From positions 1-53,286 of the forward strand of contig JAJFLB010000048.1 in assembly GCA_021772915.1 (NCBI GenBank): a stretch of DNA of 53,286 bases. The letters are read 5' to 3'. This DNA is from Gammaproteobacteria bacterium. GTDB taxonomy: Bacteria > Pseudomonadota > Gammaproteobacteria > Xanthomonadales > SZUA-36. Position numbers and translations under genes: made by a program. Position 1 is the stretch's first letter. Each line of letters starts with the position of its first letter. Under the pieces are notes generated by a model that was given only the letters and a program-made list of their open reading frames with translations, had not been told where the DNA came from and did no database searches. Shown here one piece after another: positions 16,848-25,550 of this stretch.

Positions 16848-17371
16848 CAGGAGTCAGCGACAGCCAGTCCAAGCACCACGGCTGTGGAACAGTTGTAGCT
16901 AATATCCACTGCAGACCCTGCGCACCAGTTGATGTCATTGGAAAGGAAGGGCTGATATACCGGTCGGTCACCTTTGTTGGTGTTGCACAGGCAACGCCCA
17001 CAACTAGATTTTCCACAACAGTCATTGTAGGAAATAATGTAATCCTTACCGTCGACCGGGTTGGTACAGGTACCCATCCAGGTAATCGGTGAAACGGTCG
17101 TCCCCGGCGGACAGGTGCTGTAACTGCCACCGCAGCAGGTACACAAAAAACCATCAACGGCGCAATAACGCCAGTAATCACAGCTTTGGGGGTCACCTGT
17201 TTCGGTGGGGGCAGGTGGCCGTGAATTCTCACTGGCCCGAGCAACCGGCAATAACGGAACCACGGCAGTTCCCACCATCAATGTACCTATCCTGGCAATG
17301 AAACTTCGGCGCGAACTTTGCCGGGCTATGGATCTTGCAGAATTTTCAGAAAATTTATCCAGCCATTTCAT
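16847..17371 (-). CDS. aauA: Aralkylamine dehydrogenase light (TTQ-bearing) subunit
   Basis: This is the small catalytic subunit of a tryptophan tryptophylquinone amine dehydrogenase, which deaminates primary amines in the periplasm. ATG at 17371 is preceded by GGAGA; a TTG seven codons upstream is rejected. A twin-arginine signal (SRRSFIARIG) precedes the mature, cysteine-rich chain beginning near CDYWRYCAVDGFLCTCCGGS. The two cofactor tryptophans are in SPITWMGTC (Trp98) and NDINWCAGS (Trp149). The spacing and surrounding cysteines match the Alcaligenes aromatic amine dehydrogenase more closely than methylamine dehydrogenase. Neighbours aauD, aauE and aauB complete the set. Substrate range (tyramine, tryptamine, phenethylamine or methylamine) is inferred. 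Confidence 0.93.
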   Translation of the reverse strand: MKWLDKFSENSARSIARQSSRRSFIARIGTLMVGTAVVPLLPVARASENSRPPAPTETGDPQSCDYWRYCAVDGFLCTCCGGSYSTCPPGTTVSPITWMGTCTNPVDGKDYIISYNDCCGKSSCGRCLCNTNKGDRPVYQPFLSNDINWCAGSAVDISYNCSTAVVLGLAVADS

Positions 17372-17406
17372 GGTTGTTCTCCGCTTTCGCAAGGGTACTG
17401 TGTCGA

Positions 17407-18018
17407 TTACGCAACATCTTGCTGTTGTTTTGTTTTGAGGTATTCCTGGATCGAGGCGACCCCCTGCTTCCTGGCTTCGAACAGGCTTTCGATATGCTCT
17501 CTGTTGTTAACCAGACCCCGGGCACAGAGGATGCCATTTTCGTCTATCAGTGCCGCGAAGGGCAGTTTTCCAACCTGCATGGTTATACCCAGTTGGGGTG
17601 ACAATACATAGGGCCAGGACTCCATTTGTTGCTTCTTCAGCCAAGTACGGTGCTCTTCCAGGTCTCCATCGCTGGCCAGTATAATTTCAAGCCAGCCCGA
17701 CTCACTCTTACGCATGGCTTCGAGGACCGGAATCAGAACCTTGCAGACGGGGCAGGTTGGAGAAAGAAAAAACAGCAGTGTGCTTTTTTCGTCGCTGCGC
17801 TCCCCACCGATTTTCAGCTTATGACCATCCACGGTCTCCAGATCAAAAACCGGTGCCAACTCACCGGTTTTCAGACCCTTTCCAGACATTAGTGCACCTG
17901 CTGGTGCAACCCTTTCGTACAAAACACCGATTTGTCTGGTCAGGGCAAACACCACCGCAACGAGCGCCAGGACCAGAATCCAGAGCAGGATAGTGGAAAC
18001 TATCAGCGTGTCAATCAT
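17407..18018 (-). CDS. aauD: Amine dehydrogenase accessory thiol-disulfide protein (AauD/MauD)
   Basis: This 203-residue protein has one N-terminal membrane anchor (LIVSTILLWILVLALVAVVFALT) and a periplasmic thioredoxin fold with the active site CPVC near residue 91 (FFLSPTCPVCKVLIPVLEAM). MauD-type proteins are needed to form the many disulfides of the TTQ light subunit. The ATG overlaps the aauE stop (ATGA), indicating translational coupling. aauA follows after 35 bases. Confidence 0.92.
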   Translation of the reverse strand: MIDTLIVSTILLWILVLALVAVVFALTRQIGVLYERVAPAGALMSGKGLKTGELAPVFDLETVDGHKLKIGGERSDEKSTLLFFLSPTCPVCKVLIPVLEAMRKSESGWLEIILASDGDLEEHRTWLKKQQMESWPYVLSPQLGITMQVGKLPFAALIDENGILCARGLVNNREHIESLFEARKQGVASIQEYLKTKQQQDVA

Positions 18019-18551
18019 GCACCATCCCTGAGTGCCGTCAGCCGTGGTGCCTGGGCAAGTAGTTGATTGAAACCCAGGTACAGACCGCCGGCAACCAGAA
18101 CGCCAAAGGCAGCTGTGACCAAATCCAGCCAGTTCAACGCCCGATTTGTCGATGGTTCCAGGGCAACCACAACCAGACCCAGGAATACCAGGTTGCGGGC
18201 GACCAGCCAGAATGAAAGCACTTGCCTGGTGGCAGGACCACTACAACCACAATCGATATCGCGGCGACCACGGTACAGATTGATGCTGATACCAGTAGTA
18301 TAAATAAGCAGCAGTACGGCCATTGCGAGCAAACCCGCTGCCTGTGTCATGGGAATCAACACCAGTACTGATGAAGACAGTTCCAACAGCACCAAAATAG
18401 CACTGAATAGGTTGAGCATAGCGATTGGGACCAGTTGATAGTTTTCCATGGCGGCCCTGAATACGGCAGGGGCTCCTAACTTATGCATTGCGGCTACGCC
18501 AAACAACAATGACATGCAGACGCTGATAATGATCGTGACGAGAGGATCCAT
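18015..18551 (-). CDS. aauE: Amine dehydrogenase accessory membrane protein (AauE/MauE)
   Basis: This 178-residue integral membrane protein has about four to five hydrophobic segments, related to MauE and the DoxX/methylamine-utilisation family. A conserved cysteine pair CGCSG lies near residue 102, typical of MauE proteins. MauE works with MauD in export or disulfide formation of the light subunit. It overlaps aauD by four bases and follows aauB by 19 bases. No mauF or mauG gene is seen, matching the known Alcaligenes aau cluster, which also lacks TTQ-biogenesis genes. Confidence 0.9.
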   Translation of the reverse strand: MDPLVTIIISVCMSLLFGVAAMHKLGAPAVFRAAMENYQLVPIAMLNLFSAILVLLELSSSVLVLIPMTQAAGLLAMAVLLLIYTTGISINLYRGRRDIDCGCSGPATRQVLSFWLVARNLVFLGLVVVALEPSTNRALNWLDLVTAAFGVLVAGGLYLGFNQLLAQAPRLTALRDGA

Positions 18552-18570
18552 GCTCTAAGATTACTTTCCT

Positions 18571-19710
18571 TCAGGGGGTTTGCAATACGGTTGGCGTGAA
18601 ACCGATTTCATCGACACTGCGCAGGTGCTTTCCACTGCCTGCCGAATAGATATCCAGGGTCGGGTTGGCAATAAATATGGAGAACAGCAATGGATTATTG
18701 TCCTTGCTGACCTGAATGGATGTTGCCAAATTTTCGAGCTTTATTTTCTGGACCTGCTTTTTCGCTTTCAAATCATAAACCCAGACATCCTGGCCAGGGT
18801 CCTTATGAGTGTCGTCGCCCCCCTGGTGCATCAACGAGTACAATTTGCCGCTTTGCTCGTGTAGTGCGAGGTGTTGGATGCCCCCTGGACGCCATGAACC
18901 TTTGCGCTCGGCCGCACTTAACAAAGACCAGGGTTTGCCGGGTTTGGGTTGCTTGCCAGATACATCAACGGGGTAGACGTTGGCATTGAAAGAGACAAAA
19001 ATCCAGGTGTCATCCCAACGCACGGCTTTTTCCGTGACCCAGTCGGTCTTGGGATCGAAGAATGGATCATTGCGCTGCTGGTTGGTGACCTCTCCCTTAT
19101 CATTCAAGGTTACGGTCAACAGGCTGCCGTCACCACACAGCATATTGAATCGCCGGTCACCGGAAGGCAGTACCAAAGCACAACCTCCCGTATCGGTTTC
19201 TCCGACAAAGCGACGTTCTTTCAGATCGACAATGCTGATCGATTGTGCCGGAGTAAAGTTATAAACCATCAGAAAACGATCATCATCCGTCAGTGCGGAA
19301 TAGTTAAGCGTTGGCATGGCGGCAAAACGCTTGGGTGGGATGATAACTTCCCCGGTGGGCTTGAGTTCACGAGGATCATAGAAGGTGATGACGTCGGTAC
19401 GTTCGCCCCGCGTACCACGTGAAAAATAGGTCTCTGGAGAATAAATTTGCGCATAGTCAGAGGGCAATGCCAGTGCAATAAACCCCAGACCAGTACTCAG
19501 CATACCGAGAAATTTCCCCGTGTCGCCATCGAGCAGGTATGACTTGCCGTCTGCCATATGGTGAAAAACGATGTCATTTACCCATACCCAGTGCGGATTG
19601 GCCTCGGCAGGAAGGACGATGGACGGGGGCATACTTTCGGATTGGACTTCAGCAAGGCCTAAAACTGGCAAGAAAGAAATCCAGACCAGAAAAATGAGTT
19701 TGCGTAACAT
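18571..19710 (-). CDS. aauB: Aralkylamine dehydrogenase heavy subunit
   Basis: This is the large beta-propeller subunit of the TTQ amine dehydrogenase. ATG at 19710 is chosen because it gives a clean signal peptide (MLRKLIFLVWISFLPVLGLA) and has AAGGTG eight bases upstream; the frame is open a further 19 codons. The mature part shows the family's repeated blade motifs, including NDIVFHHMADGKSYLLDGDTG, GERTDVITFYDP and PWSLLSAAERKGSWRPGG. The last, with THKDPGQDVWVYD, lines up well with the Alcaligenes enzyme. It is the first gene of the aauBEDA-cytochrome-pyrE transcription unit and diverges from the Crc-type exonuclease gene with about 88 bases between. Confidence 0.92.
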   Translation of the reverse strand: MLRKLIFLVWISFLPVLGLAEVQSESMPPSIVLPAEANPHWVWVNDIVFHHMADGKSYLLDGDTGKFLGMLSTGLGFIALALPSDYAQIYSPETYFSRGTRGERTDVITFYDPRELKPTGEVIIPPKRFAAMPTLNYSALTDDDRFLMVYNFTPAQSISIVDLKERRFVGETDTGGCALVLPSGDRRFNMLCGDGSLLTVTLNDKGEVTNQQRNDPFFDPKTDWVTEKAVRWDDTWIFVSFNANVYPVDVSGKQPKPGKPWSLLSAAERKGSWRPGGIQHLALHEQSGKLYSLMHQGGDDTHKDPGQDVWVYDLKAKKQVQKIKLENLATSIQVSKDNNPLLFSIFIANPTLDIYSAGSGKHLRSVDEIGFTPTVLQTP

Positions 19711-19798
19711 AAGCTGCACCTTGGGGTCGTCGCGTAGAGTCAAGATAAACGCTATTTTGCCAGACATCCAGAGTTAATAAATATCGAGGGGGATACTA

Positions 19799-20665
19799 AT
19801 GCAATATGTGGGGCAGGCGGTTATGCTGATCATCGACCCCAAAAAAATAACAGAAACTCACCCTATGCGTATCATCAGTATCAACACCAATGGCATCCGC
19901 GCGGCGGCGCGCAAGGGTTTTTTTGACTGGATGCAAAAGCAAAATGCAGATGTTATCTGTATTCAGGAAACCAAGGCACAGGAGCACCAGTTAAGTGATG
20001 CCGTGTTTTCCCCTTCCGGTTATCGGCGATTTTTTCACGACGCACAGAAAAAGGGCTATAGCGGCGTTGCTATCTATACGCGACACGACCCCGACGTCGT
20101 GAATTTCGGTATTGGCTGGAAAGTCATGGATAACGAAGGGCGTTGGATCCGGGCAGATTTTGGTGACCTAAGTGTTATCTCCCTGTACCTGCAGTCTGGC
20201 TCATCCAAAGAGGAACGCCAGCAGATCAAGTATCAGACGATGGATTATCTGCAACCTTTGCTCAAGGCTATGGTGGCGGAGGGGCGGGAATACATCATTT
20301 GTGGTGACTGGAACATTGCACACCGGAAGATTGATATCAAGAACTGGCGAAGCAACCAGAAGAATTCGGGTTTTCTACCGGAAGAGCGGGCCTGGATGGA
20401 CGAGCTTTTTGGCTCAGTCGGCATGGTGGACGCTTTCCGGAAGGTTGAGCCGGGTGAAGACCACTACACGTGGTGGTCCAACCGCGGCCAGGCTTGGGCC
20501 AATAACACGGGTTGGCGAATAGACTACCAGGTTGCCACACCAGGTGTAGGGGCAAAGGCGCAAACGGCTGTCATCTATAAAGACGATCGTTTTTCGGACC
20601 ATGCGCCACTGATCATTGATTACGATTACAAAATCCACGTGACAGGGCCCGACAAGCACGGATGA
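19799..20665 (+). CDS. xthA: Exonuclease III family protein of the Crc branch
   Basis: This exonuclease III / AP endonuclease family protein repairs abasic sites. From residue 23 it reads MRIISINTNGIRAAARKGFF. The stretches KIDIKNWRSNQ and FLPEERAWMDELFG closely resemble Pseudomonas Crc, the catabolite-repression protein that has lost nuclease activity. Unlike Crc, catalytic motifs look intact here: IQETKAQ (metal-binding Glu), GDWNIAH (Asp-Asn) and FSDHAPLI (Asp-His). ATG at 19799 has a strong GAGGGGG six bases upstream. The conserved family start would be the ATG at 19865, which lacks one. The gene overlaps ampG by four bases. In Pseudomonas, crc lies beside pyrE; here the aau cluster separates them. 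Confidence 0.9.
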   Translation: MQYVGQAVMLIIDPKKITETHPMRIISINTNGIRAAARKGFFDWMQKQNADVICIQETKAQEHQLSDAVFSPSGYRRFFHDAQKKGYSGVAIYTRHDPDVVNFGIGWKVMDNEGRWIRADFGDLSVISLYLQSGSSKEERQQIKYQTMDYLQPLLKAMVAEGREYIICGDWNIAHRKIDIKNWRSNQKNSGFLPEERAWMDELFGSVGMVDAFRKVEPGEDHYTWWSNRGQAWANNTGWRIDYQVATPGVGAKAQTAVIYKDDRFSDHAPLIIDYDYKIHVTGPDKHG

Positions 20666-21906
20666 ATACGCAGCCAAGACGCTGGCAGGAGATTTTGCTC
20701 AACCGCAAGATGGTGACCTGTGTTTTTCTCGGGTTCAGCTCGGGTTTGCCACTCTACGTGTTGATCCAACTGGTGCCGGCATGGCTGCGTAGCCACCAGG
20801 TGGACCTGGCAACCATTGGTTTGTTTGCACTGGTGTCGCTGCCCTACACCTGGAAGTTCGTCTGGTCACCATTGATGGATCGTTATTCCTTGCCATTTTT
20901 GGGCCGACGCAGGGGCTGGGCATTGATTACGCAGCTTGGATTGCTTTTCTCCATCGCAGCGCTTGGTCAGTTCGACCCGACAGTGTCACTGCAGGCGATT
21001 GTGGTGACCGTATTCATCGTCTCTCTTTTCGGCGCCAGTCAGGATATTGTCATCGATGCCTACAGGCGTGAATTATTGGCAGATGATGAGCTCGGCACCG
21101 GAAATTCTTTTTTTGTCAACGCATACCGTGTGTCATCACTGGTGCCCGGTTCACTGGCGCTTATTCTGTCAGATCATCTGCCGTGGCAGGTTGTTTACTG
21201 GGTTACCGCAGGGTTCATGGGCGTTGGTATTGTCACCACCCTGGTGATCAGGGAAGTCAGTGATGATGCGTTGGCCCCGGGGACACTAAGAGCAGCAGTC
21301 GTTGAGCCTTTTGTGGAATTTTTTTCCCGTGGTGGGATCAGGGCTGGACTCGCCATTCTTGCTTTTATGTTCTTGTACAAGCTGGGCGACAACATGGCAA
21401 CCGCGTTGGCCACGCCCTTTTACCTCGATATGGGATTCAGTCGCACCGAGATCGGGTCTATTGCTAAAGTCGCCGCGCTGTGGTCGGTCATCGCCGGAGG
21501 CATCCTGGGTGGTTTGGCAATGTTGAAGTTGAGCATCAACCGGGCCCTGTGGTTATTTGGCTTTGTGCAGATGTTCACCATTCTGGGTTATGTCTGGTTG
21601 AGCACGCTTGGCCATAACCCGGCGGCGTTGTTTGTGGTAGTCAGCGCCGAGTACCTGGGTGTTGGGTTGGGGGCAATTGCCCTGACGGCTTACATGGCGC
21701 GAGAGACCAGCAAGGCCTTCACGGCCACCCAGTTTGCCTTGTTCAGTAGTTTTATTGCAGTGCCACGGACCTTTGCCAATGCTTCAACGGGCTTCATCAT
21801 CGAGTGGCTGGGCTACACGCAATTCTTCATGGTGTGCACGTTGGTCGCGATTCCGGGCATGTTGCTTCTACTGAAGGTCGCTCCGTGGAATGCCAGATCG
21901 ACCTGA
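20662..21906 (+). CDS. ampG: AmpG-like muropeptide permease (MFS)
   Basis: This 414-residue major-facilitator-superfamily transporter with about twelve membrane segments resembles AmpG, which imports GlcNAc-anhydroMurNAc peptides for cell-wall recycling. Supporting motifs are FLGFSSGLPLYVLIQLVPAWLR at the N-terminus, KFVWSPLMDRYSLPFLGRRRGW in the first half (the MFS signature loop) and GASQDIVIDAYRRELL near residue 130. The start overlaps the exonuclease stop codon by four bases, so they are co-transcribed. The recycling enzyme AnmK is encoded at 27721-28833, consistent with a working recycling route. Confidence 0.9.
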   Translation: MNTQPRRWQEILLNRKMVTCVFLGFSSGLPLYVLIQLVPAWLRSHQVDLATIGLFALVSLPYTWKFVWSPLMDRYSLPFLGRRRGWALITQLGLLFSIAALGQFDPTVSLQAIVVTVFIVSLFGASQDIVIDAYRRELLADDELGTGNSFFVNAYRVSSLVPGSLALILSDHLPWQVVYWVTAGFMGVGIVTTLVIREVSDDALAPGTLRAAVVEPFVEFFSRGGIRAGLAILAFMFLYKLGDNMATALATPFYLDMGFSRTEIGSIAKVAALWSVIAGGILGGLAMLKLSINRALWLFGFVQMFTILGYVWLSTLGHNPAALFVVVSAEYLGVGLGAIALTAYMARETSKAFTATQFALFSSFIAVPRTFANASTGFIIEWLGYTQFFMVCTLVAIPGMLLLLKVAPWNARST

Positions 21907-21964
21907 TTTTTCCGTCTCGAAATCTACCACAATAGAACCCTGAACAACCCGCTCATTCCCACAG

Positions 21965-22738
21965 TCAAATGTCGCGTTTGTCGATCAACGGGTTTGGTTT
22001 GGCAAGACGTTTCAGTGCTCTGAGATCTGTCAAATGAATTCTCTTACCGCTAACCTCCACACCATATTCCCCTAGTTTCTTGAATGCGCGGGAAAGATAT
22101 TCCGGGGTCACGCTCAACAGAGCAGCCAAGGTCCGTTTGTTTTCTGTCAACATGATCTGGCCACGTCCGGACGTCTGCTCATTCATGCGTATCAGGTAAT
22201 TTGCCAGGCGCTCCAGACCGGTGCGTAGCTTCCGCTCTTTGAAGGCTCTGATGACACCGCGAAAGTTTTTGGTAAGTTCTGTCACCATCGTGCGTGCAAA
22301 ATCAGGATCTGTTTCCATCACCTTGCGGACATTTCCCGCCGGTATCATTAATATTTTGCTGTCGTCCAGGGTTCTCGCCGACATCAGATAAACGGCATCT
22401 TTCAGGACGGCAGCCAGGATAAATGTGGAACCGGCCCGAAGCACCAGCATGGTGGTGTCCCGGTCGTTGGAGCTGCTGAACATCTCGACAGTACCTTCCA
22501 GAACAATATGAAGAAAATCCGCAGGATCCCCTTCTGTAATAATTTGAACCTGTGGTGGAGATTGCTTTAGATGAGACAGCTTGAGTAGTTGGTCAAAGTG
22601 CTCGTCGCTCATGCTGGAAAAAAGCGAAATTTCCCTAATGATAGCGACATCTTCCTCGTTCATCATGAAACCTCTGTGGTAGTGCTGATCATGATCAACT
22701 GGAAATCGATATTTATCAAGTGTGAATATATTTGTCAT
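21965..22738 (-). CDS. Crp/Fnr-fold transcriptional regulator
   Basis: This protein of up to 257 residues has an N-terminal cyclic-nucleotide-binding-like domain (ISLFSSMSDEHFDQLLKLS, then ITEGDPADFLHIVLEGTVEMF) and a C-terminal winged helix (KRTLAALLSVTPEYLSRAFKKLGEYGVEV). The Fnr-type N-terminal cysteines are absent, so oxygen sensing by an iron-sulfur cluster is unlikely. The effector is unknown. MMNEEDVAIIREI at residue 25 is a possible internal start. It diverges from the amidohydrolase gene at 22916 and converges on ampG. It may regulate its divergent neighbour, but no clear dyad was found between them. Confidence 0.87.
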   Translation of the reverse strand: MTNIFTLDKYRFPVDHDQHYHRGFMMNEEDVAIIREISLFSSMSDEHFDQLLKLSHLKQSPPQVQIITEGDPADFLHIVLEGTVEMFSSSNDRDTTMLVLRAGSTFILAAVLKDAVYLMSARTLDDSKILMIPAGNVRKVMETDPDFARTMVTELTKNFRGVIRAFKERKLRTGLERLANYLIRMNEQTSGRGQIMLTENKRTLAALLSVTPEYLSRAFKKLGEYGVEVSGKRIHLTDLRALKRLAKPNPLIDKRDI

Positions 22739-22915
22739 CTCGTTAAAGCTCCCGATCCTGGAAGCCCACTGATGATCCTGACCGTGTCGGGATCACTACA
22801 TCTTTCAATGCCGGTATTACACACCAGCTATGCGGGGAGAGCCCTTTGGGCAGGGAATTACGAGCCATTTCCTCTATAGTGTCCGCTGGCTAGTTCGCTT
22901 CATCGGGGAGAAACC

Positions 22916-24943
22916 ATGGAAGTCTCGTCACCTACTTGCATGTTCCGTTTGAACATGATGGTCATTGTAATGGTCTTTGTTACCGGGGTACCGGCTCAGG
23001 CTCAGCAATCCGTCAGACACGACTTTTTGACGATCGGGGAGAAATCCGGTGAGCAGATTCTAACCAGAAATACCGATGGCACACGCAGTATTCAATTCAA
23101 CTTTAATGACCGTGGCCGAGGTCCTGAGACAGTAACCCGGTACACACTGGATGAGCACGGACTTCCCCTTGAAATTTCCATCACCGGTCTGAACTACATG
23201 AAGTCCGAAATTTCGGAAACCTTTTCACGTCACGGTGAAACGGGTAATTGGCAATCTGACAATGAGAAGGGAAAAAGTAATCGGGCGGGATCAAATTTCT
23301 TCTGGCCACTGAACGGCCCCCCCGAGTTTCTCGCAATTCTGGCGCGAGCCCTGTTGCAGGAAGAAGATGGAGAGGTCTCACTGTTGCCGAATGGAACCGC
23401 CCGTATTGAAACACTCCAAAGCAGGACCGTTACAGGGGCCGATAGCCAGCAAAAAACCATTACACTTTACTCAATTTCGGGTCTCGACGACGTACCCAGT
23501 TATGTGTGGCTGGACCAGGACCAAGCTCTGTTTGGCGCCGATTTTGGTTGGGTTTCAATTACGCCCGAGGGCTTTAACGAAACCTACACAATCCTGAAGC
23601 AAGATCAGGAGTCGGTTGAGAACCAGCGTCTGTTACAGGCGAGTGCGAAGCTGAGCACCGGGTTGGTTGGCCTGACCGCGTTCACCAATGTGGACCTATT
23701 TGACAGCCTCGGCGGATCCCTGCAAAAAGCTAAGACCGTTTATGTCATGGACGGCCGCATTTCTGCGATCGTGGATGCCGCACTACCCGTTTCAGATGGA
23801 GTACAGGTCATAGAAGGGGACGGTAAAACCATGCTCCCAGGTCTATGGGATATGCATGGACATGTCTCCGCCACTAACTACTTCAACTATCTTGCGCTTG
23901 GTATTACCAATGTGCGTGATATGGCAAACGACCCCGAATTTATTATCAAGACTCGACGGGACATTGCTTCGGGCTCACTGGCGGGTCCGGATATCCATGC
24001 GCTGGGCTTTATTGACCAGAAGTCAGAGTTTGCTGCGCCCACCGGTATGCTGGCCGAGACTCTTGACCAGGCGATTGAATTCGTGGATTACTATGCGCGC
24101 CACGGTTTTGTGGGGATTAAGTTGTACAGCTCTGTTGAGCCCGAGTGGGTTACACCTATTGCTGATTATGCTCACAGCCTGGGCCTTAGCGTACAGGGTC
24201 ATGTACCCGCTTTTATGGTGGCGACCCAGGCCATTGAAAATGGCTATGATGAACTGACCCATATCAATATGGCCATGCTGGATTTGCTGGGTGCCGACGA
24301 CTTGGACACACGTACACCGCTACGCTTTACCGTGCCTGGGTCCCGCGGTGGTACCATCGATGTTAACGGCAAGGCAATGGACAAGCTGGTTGCCCTGATG
24401 AAAAGCCGTGGCACTGCCATCGATCCCACTCTCGGCATTTTTCTGGACATGTTTTTGAATGAGCCGGGAAAAATTCTCCCATCACATCGTCCCTCCGCCG
24501 GTCAGTATCCAACAGGTACGCGACGGGCTTCGTTGGCCTCAAAGGGCCGCAATTTTGGTGATGAGGTAAATTATGCCAAGTCTGCTTCGACAGCACGTGC
24601 GATGGTGAAACGCTTTCATAACGAGGGCATCAGGTTGCTTGCAGGCACCGATAACGCGCCCTGGGGCTTCGCGCTTGTGTATGAATTGAGGGCTTATGTC
24701 GAAGCGGGTATCCCCGCAGCCGAGGTCCTGAAACTGGCCACTATTGGAGCGGCTCGGCATATGAATATGGATCAGACTCTTGGCTCTGTCAGTCCGGGCA
24801 AGCGCGCACATTTCGTATTACTGAGCGGAAATCCCCTGGAAGACATCGGGGCATTACTTCGCACCAGCATTATCGTGAAAGATTCAAGTATGTACTCGGC
24901 GGCAGCGCTCTTGCGGGAGCAGGGTTATACGCCCCTGGAATGA
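22916..24943 (+). CDS. Periplasmic amidohydrolase with extended N-terminal domain
   Basis: This 675-residue protein begins with a signal peptide (MMVIVMVFVTGVPAQA within the first 30 residues). About 220 residues of unassigned beta-rich sequence follow, then an amidohydrolase-superfamily domain. Metal ligands are visible as WDMHGH near residue 315, a likely carboxylated lysine in GIKLYSS near 402, GHVPAF, THINMAM, and the late catalytic Asp in AGTDNAPWG. The C-terminal LGSVSPGKRAHFVLLSGNPLEDI is typical of dipeptidase/imidazolonepropionase-like members. Substrate is unknown; a peptide or cyclic amide is plausible. It is alone between a divergent Crp-fold regulator and a DUF2165 gene. Confidence 0.87.
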   Translation: MEVSSPTCMFRLNMMVIVMVFVTGVPAQAQQSVRHDFLTIGEKSGEQILTRNTDGTRSIQFNFNDRGRGPETVTRYTLDEHGLPLEISITGLNYMKSEISETFSRHGETGNWQSDNEKGKSNRAGSNFFWPLNGPPEFLAILARALLQEEDGEVSLLPNGTARIETLQSRTVTGADSQQKTITLYSISGLDDVPSYVWLDQDQALFGADFGWVSITPEGFNETYTILKQDQESVENQRLLQASAKLSTGLVGLTAFTNVDLFDSLGGSLQKAKTVYVMDGRISAIVDAALPVSDGVQVIEGDGKTMLPGLWDMHGHVSATNYFNYLALGITNVRDMANDPEFIIKTRRDIASGSLAGPDIHALGFIDQKSEFAAPTGMLAETLDQAIEFVDYYARHGFVGIKLYSSVEPEWVTPIADYAHSLGLSVQGHVPAFMVATQAIENGYDELTHINMAMLDLLGADDLDTRTPLRFTVPGSRGGTIDVNGKAMDKLVALMKSRGTAIDPTLGIFLDMFLNEPGKILPSHRPSAGQYPTGTRRASLASKGRNFGDEVNYAKSASTARAMVKRFHNEGIRLLAGTDNAPWGFALVYELRAYVEAGIPAAEVLKLATIGAARHMNMDQTLGSVSPGKRAHFVLLSGNPLEDIGALLRTSIIVKDSSMYSAAALLREQGYTPLE

Positions 24944-25051
24944 CAGTCGGTCGATCCACCGGGACTTAACAAAATAACGTCTGGTAAAGTATCAGTGAAC
25001 TGGTACCCAAAAACGAGAACGTGAACCGGGTCAGCCTGCGGGAGAGGAACC

Positions 25052-25540
25052 ATGCATATCCGATATTTGAAAGTTCTGATGGCGCTCATCGCGTCATTTA
25101 TGTGTATTTTTTATGTCGCACAGAATTTTGCTAACCCAAATCCAGCTTTTGAGGCTTTCGCCTATGTCATGGGTGGTGCTGATCATGCTATCTATGCCGA
25201 TACCTTTGCCTTTCATATCTCCAACCCGACACTCACATGGTTGGCATTACTGCTGATATTTGCACTTGAATTGCTGGCCGGTCTTCTGCTTCTCAAGGGA
25301 AGTTACGATATGTGGCAGGCAAGGAAAGCGGATGTTGAGACTTTTACGGCGTCAAAAAAGTGGGCAGAAATTGGGGCTGGGGCTGGTATTCTGGTCTGGT
25401 TTGGTTTTTTTGGAGTGCTTGGTGCAGCATTTTTTCAGATGTGGCAAACGGCTATCGGGGCTGGTTCCATGGACGATGCGTTTCAGTTTTTTGTCTCCAT
25501 GGCAGTTACCTTGCTGTTTCTCAATCAGGCTGACAGATAA
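25052..25540 (+). CDS. DUF2165 small membrane protein
   Basis: This 162-residue integral membrane protein has four hydrophobic segments (about 6-24, 62-84, 106-130 and 142-158) and matches the DUF2165 family of predicted small membrane proteins. GGGAGAGG precedes the ATG. The central periplasmic-side loop NPNPAFEAFAYVMGG...HISNPTLTW is the most conserved-looking part. No function is known. Repeat copy C begins ten bases after its stop codon. Confidence 0.85.
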   Translation: MHIRYLKVLMALIASFMCIFYVAQNFANPNPAFEAFAYVMGGADHAIYADTFAFHISNPTLTWLALLLIFALELLAGLLLLKGSYDMWQARKADVETFTASKKWAEIGAGAGILVWFGFFGVLGAAFFQMWQTAIGAGSMDDAFQFFVSMAVTLLFLNQADR

Positions 25541-25550
25541 GATCAGCATC

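Noticed and set aside
22598-22915. Crp-type operator between the Crp-fold regulator and the amidohydrolase gene
   Set aside because: TGTGA-like half sites occur but no partner half site at the right spacing was found.
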